Shown: piece after piece, positions 5,227 to 6,732 of the stretch
How the letters are laid out: each line of letters starts with the position of its first letter
How positions within the stretch are numbered: position 1 is the stretch's first letter
Assembly (NCBI GenBank): GCA_041485125.1
Contig: JBGPIT010000281.1
Coordinates: 1-6,732, forward strand
Direction: 5' to 3'
Source: JBGPIT01 sp041485125
GTDB taxonomy: Bacteria; Desulfobacterota; Binatia; UTPRO1
DNA length: 6,732 nucleotides
The notes under the pieces: generated by a model
Seen by the model: only the letters and a program-made list of their open reading frames with translations
Databases searched by the model: none
What the model was told of the DNA's origin: nothing
Made by a program: the position numbers and the translations under genes

Positions 5227-6360
5227 CTATCCTCGCGAATCAATCACTGGCGCCGGCAGCGTGAAGAGAAACGTCGCACCTCTGTCGGGCTCGGCTTCGG
5301 CCCAGATGCGGCCGCTATGCCGCTGGACGATCCGCTGCACGATCGACAACCCGATGCCGGTGCCTTCGAAGTCCTCGGCGCGGTGAAGTCGCTGGAAGAC
5401 GCCGAAGAGGCGGTCGGCATACGTCATGTCGAAGCCCGCGCCGTTGTCTCGAACGAAGTACACCGGCCCGGATTCTCCCGCCCGAGAACCCACCTCGACG
5501 ACGGCGTCGCCTTTCTTGCACGTGAACTTGAAGGCGTTCGATAGGAGATTCACGAACACCTGCTTCAGCAATGACAGGTCGCCGAGACAGGCAGGCAGGT
5601 CGCCGAGACGAACCTCGACGCTCCGGTCGCCTTGCTCCCTCTGCTGCTCGTCCAGCACGTCGCGAACGAGGGCGGCAATGTCCACGGTCTCCTGCGAGAG
5701 GGGCTGCCGGCCAAGTCGAGAAAGACGGAGCAGGCCCTCGACCAATCGCTCCATGTGTTGGGCGTTGGTCATCACATGCGTCAGAAGCCGCTGAGCTTCG
5801 CCCGACATCTCCGCTGCATGCTCCTCGAGCAAGATGTTCGAAAAAGCATGGACCGCGCGCAGCGGCGCGCGCAGATCATGTGAGACCGAGAACGAAAAGG
5901 CATCGAGCTCCTTGTTGGTGGCTTCGAGCTCGGCGGTACGGTCGCGGACGCGTGCTTCGAGCTCCGCGTTCTCCATCCGCAGTCGACGTACGGCCAGAGC
6001 ACGAGAGAGCACCGGCAGGATGATGCTCAACTTGAAGGGCTTGAGGATGTAGTCGAGCGCGCCCGTCTTCATCGCATCCACGGCGGTGTCGATCGTGCCC
6101 TGGCCGGTCATGAGGATACCGACGAGGTTTGGGTCTCTGTCGAGCGCTGCGCGGAGCAAGGCAATGCCGTCCATCCCGGGCATCATCAAATCGGTGAGGA
6201 TCAGCTCGAACTGCGTCTCACGTAGCGCCCCGAGCGCGGCCTCGCCCGTGGTGAACCCGACGGCCTCATAGCCGTGGTCGCCAAGCGTGTCGCAGAGCGC
6301 CTTCATCTGCGACACTTCGTCGTCGACGATGAGGATCCGGCTCGACGCGGGGTCCGACAT
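5227..6360 (-). CDS. Soluble receiver-histidine kinase (REC-HisKA-HATPase)
   Basis: The 377-residue cytosolic signalling protein has an N-terminal receiver and a C-terminal kinase. Receiver (about 7-125): acidic pair D13/D14 in LIVDDE, phospho-acceptor D57 in LTDLMMPGMDG, T85 in LMTG, K108 in KPF. A coiled-coil linker follows (about 125-155, ENAELEARVRDRTAELEATNKEL). The HisKA domain carries SHDLRAPLRAV with phospho-histidine H161. The ATPase domain has the N box NLLSNAFKF (271-279), G1 DNGAGF (305-310) and G2 GTGIGLSI (333-340). All catalytic residues are present. There is no membrane segment or PAS domain, so it probably receives a signal as phosphate from another kinase, such as the one just upstream. 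ATG 6360 is chosen because receivers begin within about ten residues of the start. ATG 6366 is equally possible; TTG 6417 would add a non-conserved leader. None has a clear Shine-Dalgarno. Confidence 0.92.
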   Translation of the reverse strand: MSDPASSRILIVDDEVSQMKALCDTLGDHGYEAVGFTTGEAALGALRETQFELILTDLMMPGMDGIALLRAALDRDPNLVGILMTGQGTIDTAVDAMKTGALDYILKPFKLSIILPVLSRALAVRRLRMENAELEARVRDRTAELEATNKELDAFSFSVSHDLRAPLRAVHAFSNILLEEHAAEMSGEAQRLLTHVMTNAQHMERLVEGLLRLSRLGRQPLSQETVDIAALVRDVLDEQQREQGDRSVEVRLGDLPACLGDLSLLKQVFVNLLSNAFKFTCKKGDAVVEVGSRAGESGPVYFVRDNGAGFDMTYADRLFGVFQRLHRAEDFEGTGIGLSIVQRIVQRHSGRIWAEAEPDRGATFLFTLPAPVIDSRG

Positions 6361-6455
6361 GAGCATCACACCGGGGGACGACAATCCGCCAGTGCCGGCC
6401 CGCCAACGAATGTGCAAGCAGAGTTACTCACGTCTCCACCTCCGGCACGACCAGC

Positions 6456-6477
6456 GCTCGCTTTCCGCTGAGCGAGC
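6456..6477 (-). repeat. Hairpin in the leader of the receiver-kinase gene
   Basis: GCTCGCT (6456-6462) and AGCGAGC (6471-6477) form a perfect 7-bp stem about 95 nt upstream of the kinase start. No T-run follows. It may be an mRNA leader structure; function unknown. Confidence 0.35.
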
Positions 6478-6488
6478 CGACCAACATG

Positions 6489-6498
6489 ACGGTACCGT
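6489..6498. repeat. 10-bp perfect palindrome upstream of the receiver-kinase gene
   Basis: ACGGTACCGT is self-complementary and lies between the AT-richer stretch and the kinase start, a plausible place for a small dimeric regulator to bind. It is short enough to arise by chance. Confidence 0.25.
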
Positions 6499-6620
6499 GC
6501 GAAGCGGAAGAGCGCGAGCGACTATTCGAAGATACACAGACGTCGGCACGGCACAGACGAATGATCATGACAAATGATATGTCCGCCGATGGACGTCAGC
6601 GTTACTGGTCGGTCGGCGCG

Positions 6621-6732
6621 CTACTCGGCGGGCAACTCGACGATGAACGTCGCACCTTCGTTGGGCTCACTCGCGACCTCGATCGTGCCGCCGTGCGCTT
6701 CGACGACCTGGCGTGCCACCCAGAGACCGAGG
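6621..6732 (-). CDS. C-terminal end of a sensor histidine kinase, cut by the window edge
   Basis: The last 36 residues before a TAG at 6621-6623 read LGLWVARQVVEAHGG, TIEVASEPNEGATF and IVELPAE. This is the end of a HATPase_c domain: the LGL of the G2 box, the helix leading to HGG, and the final GATF-V-LP strand present in nearly all histidine kinases. The receiver-kinase downstream ends with the equivalent GLSIVQRIVQRHSG and GATFLFTLPA, so the two are related only as members of the same family. The N-terminal sensor part lies outside the window. The two genes share orientation and may form a signalling module, though 260 bp separate them. Confidence 0.85.
   Translation of the reverse strand, partial: LGLWVARQVVEAHGGTIEVASEPNEGATFIVELPAE

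Larger units (their letters stand above)
6361..6620. other. 260-bp non-coding leader between two kinase genes
   Basis: No credible gene is seen. The stretch holds a 7-bp stem GCTCGCT/AGCGAGC with an 8-nt loop (6456-6477) and a perfect 10-bp palindrome ACGGTACCGT (6489-6498). The part near 6560-6580 (ATGATCATGACAAATGATAT) is distinctly AT-richer than its surroundings and could hold the promoter of the receiver-kinase gene, though I cannot pick convincing -35/-10 boxes. No terminator with a T-tract follows the upstream kinase. Confidence 0.5.

Noticed and set aside
1..6732. CRISPR array, tRNA, rRNA, insertion sequence or attachment site
   Set aside because: I saw no regularly spaced direct repeats, no transposase-like frame, no paired terminal repeats, and no tRNA-like cloverleaf.

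Overview
The window is a GC-rich bacterial chromosome segment in which every gene I can support lies on the minus strand. Long plus-strand open frames are present, but they are antisense shadows of those genes. High GC, frequent GTG starts, a secreted cysteine-rich protein, a soluble receiver-kinase and a class I O-methyltransferase fit a free-living Gram-negative-type bacterium of a deltaproteobacterial, Binatota or Rokubacteria kind. That placement is a loose inference; no marker gene fixes it.

In the direction of transcription (right to left): the right edge carries the last 36 residues of a sensor histidine kinase (6621-6732). After a 260-bp non-coding leader comes a soluble receiver-histidine kinase (5227-6360). 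A 126-bp spacer separates it from a family-2 O-methyltransferase (4054-5100). A 230-bp intergenic region (3824-4053) holds hairpins and a triple GTTCAA/TTGAAC inverted-repeat cluster, and leads into an exported protein with eight cysteines (3173-3823). That gene ends at a strong hairpin terminator (3110-3149).

Beyond the terminator lies a second unit: a small two-helix membrane protein (2819-3037), a SAM-methyltransferase fragment that stops soon after motif I (2704-2904), a DUF3326-family protein with an N-terminal extension (1273-2604) and, 18 bp downstream, an ATP-grasp ligase-like protein (259-1254). After a 102-bp gap, the left edge shows the start of a single-pass membrane protein (1-156).

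The most interesting part is the tight DUF3326 plus ATP-grasp pair. A family of unknown function next to a likely ATP-dependent carboxylate ligase suggests a small uncharacterised biosynthetic or modifying pathway. Just upstream is a decayed methyltransferase, which may mark an old insertion or deletion junction. The right half reads as ordinary signalling and methyltransferase genes with no evident pathway link to the left half.
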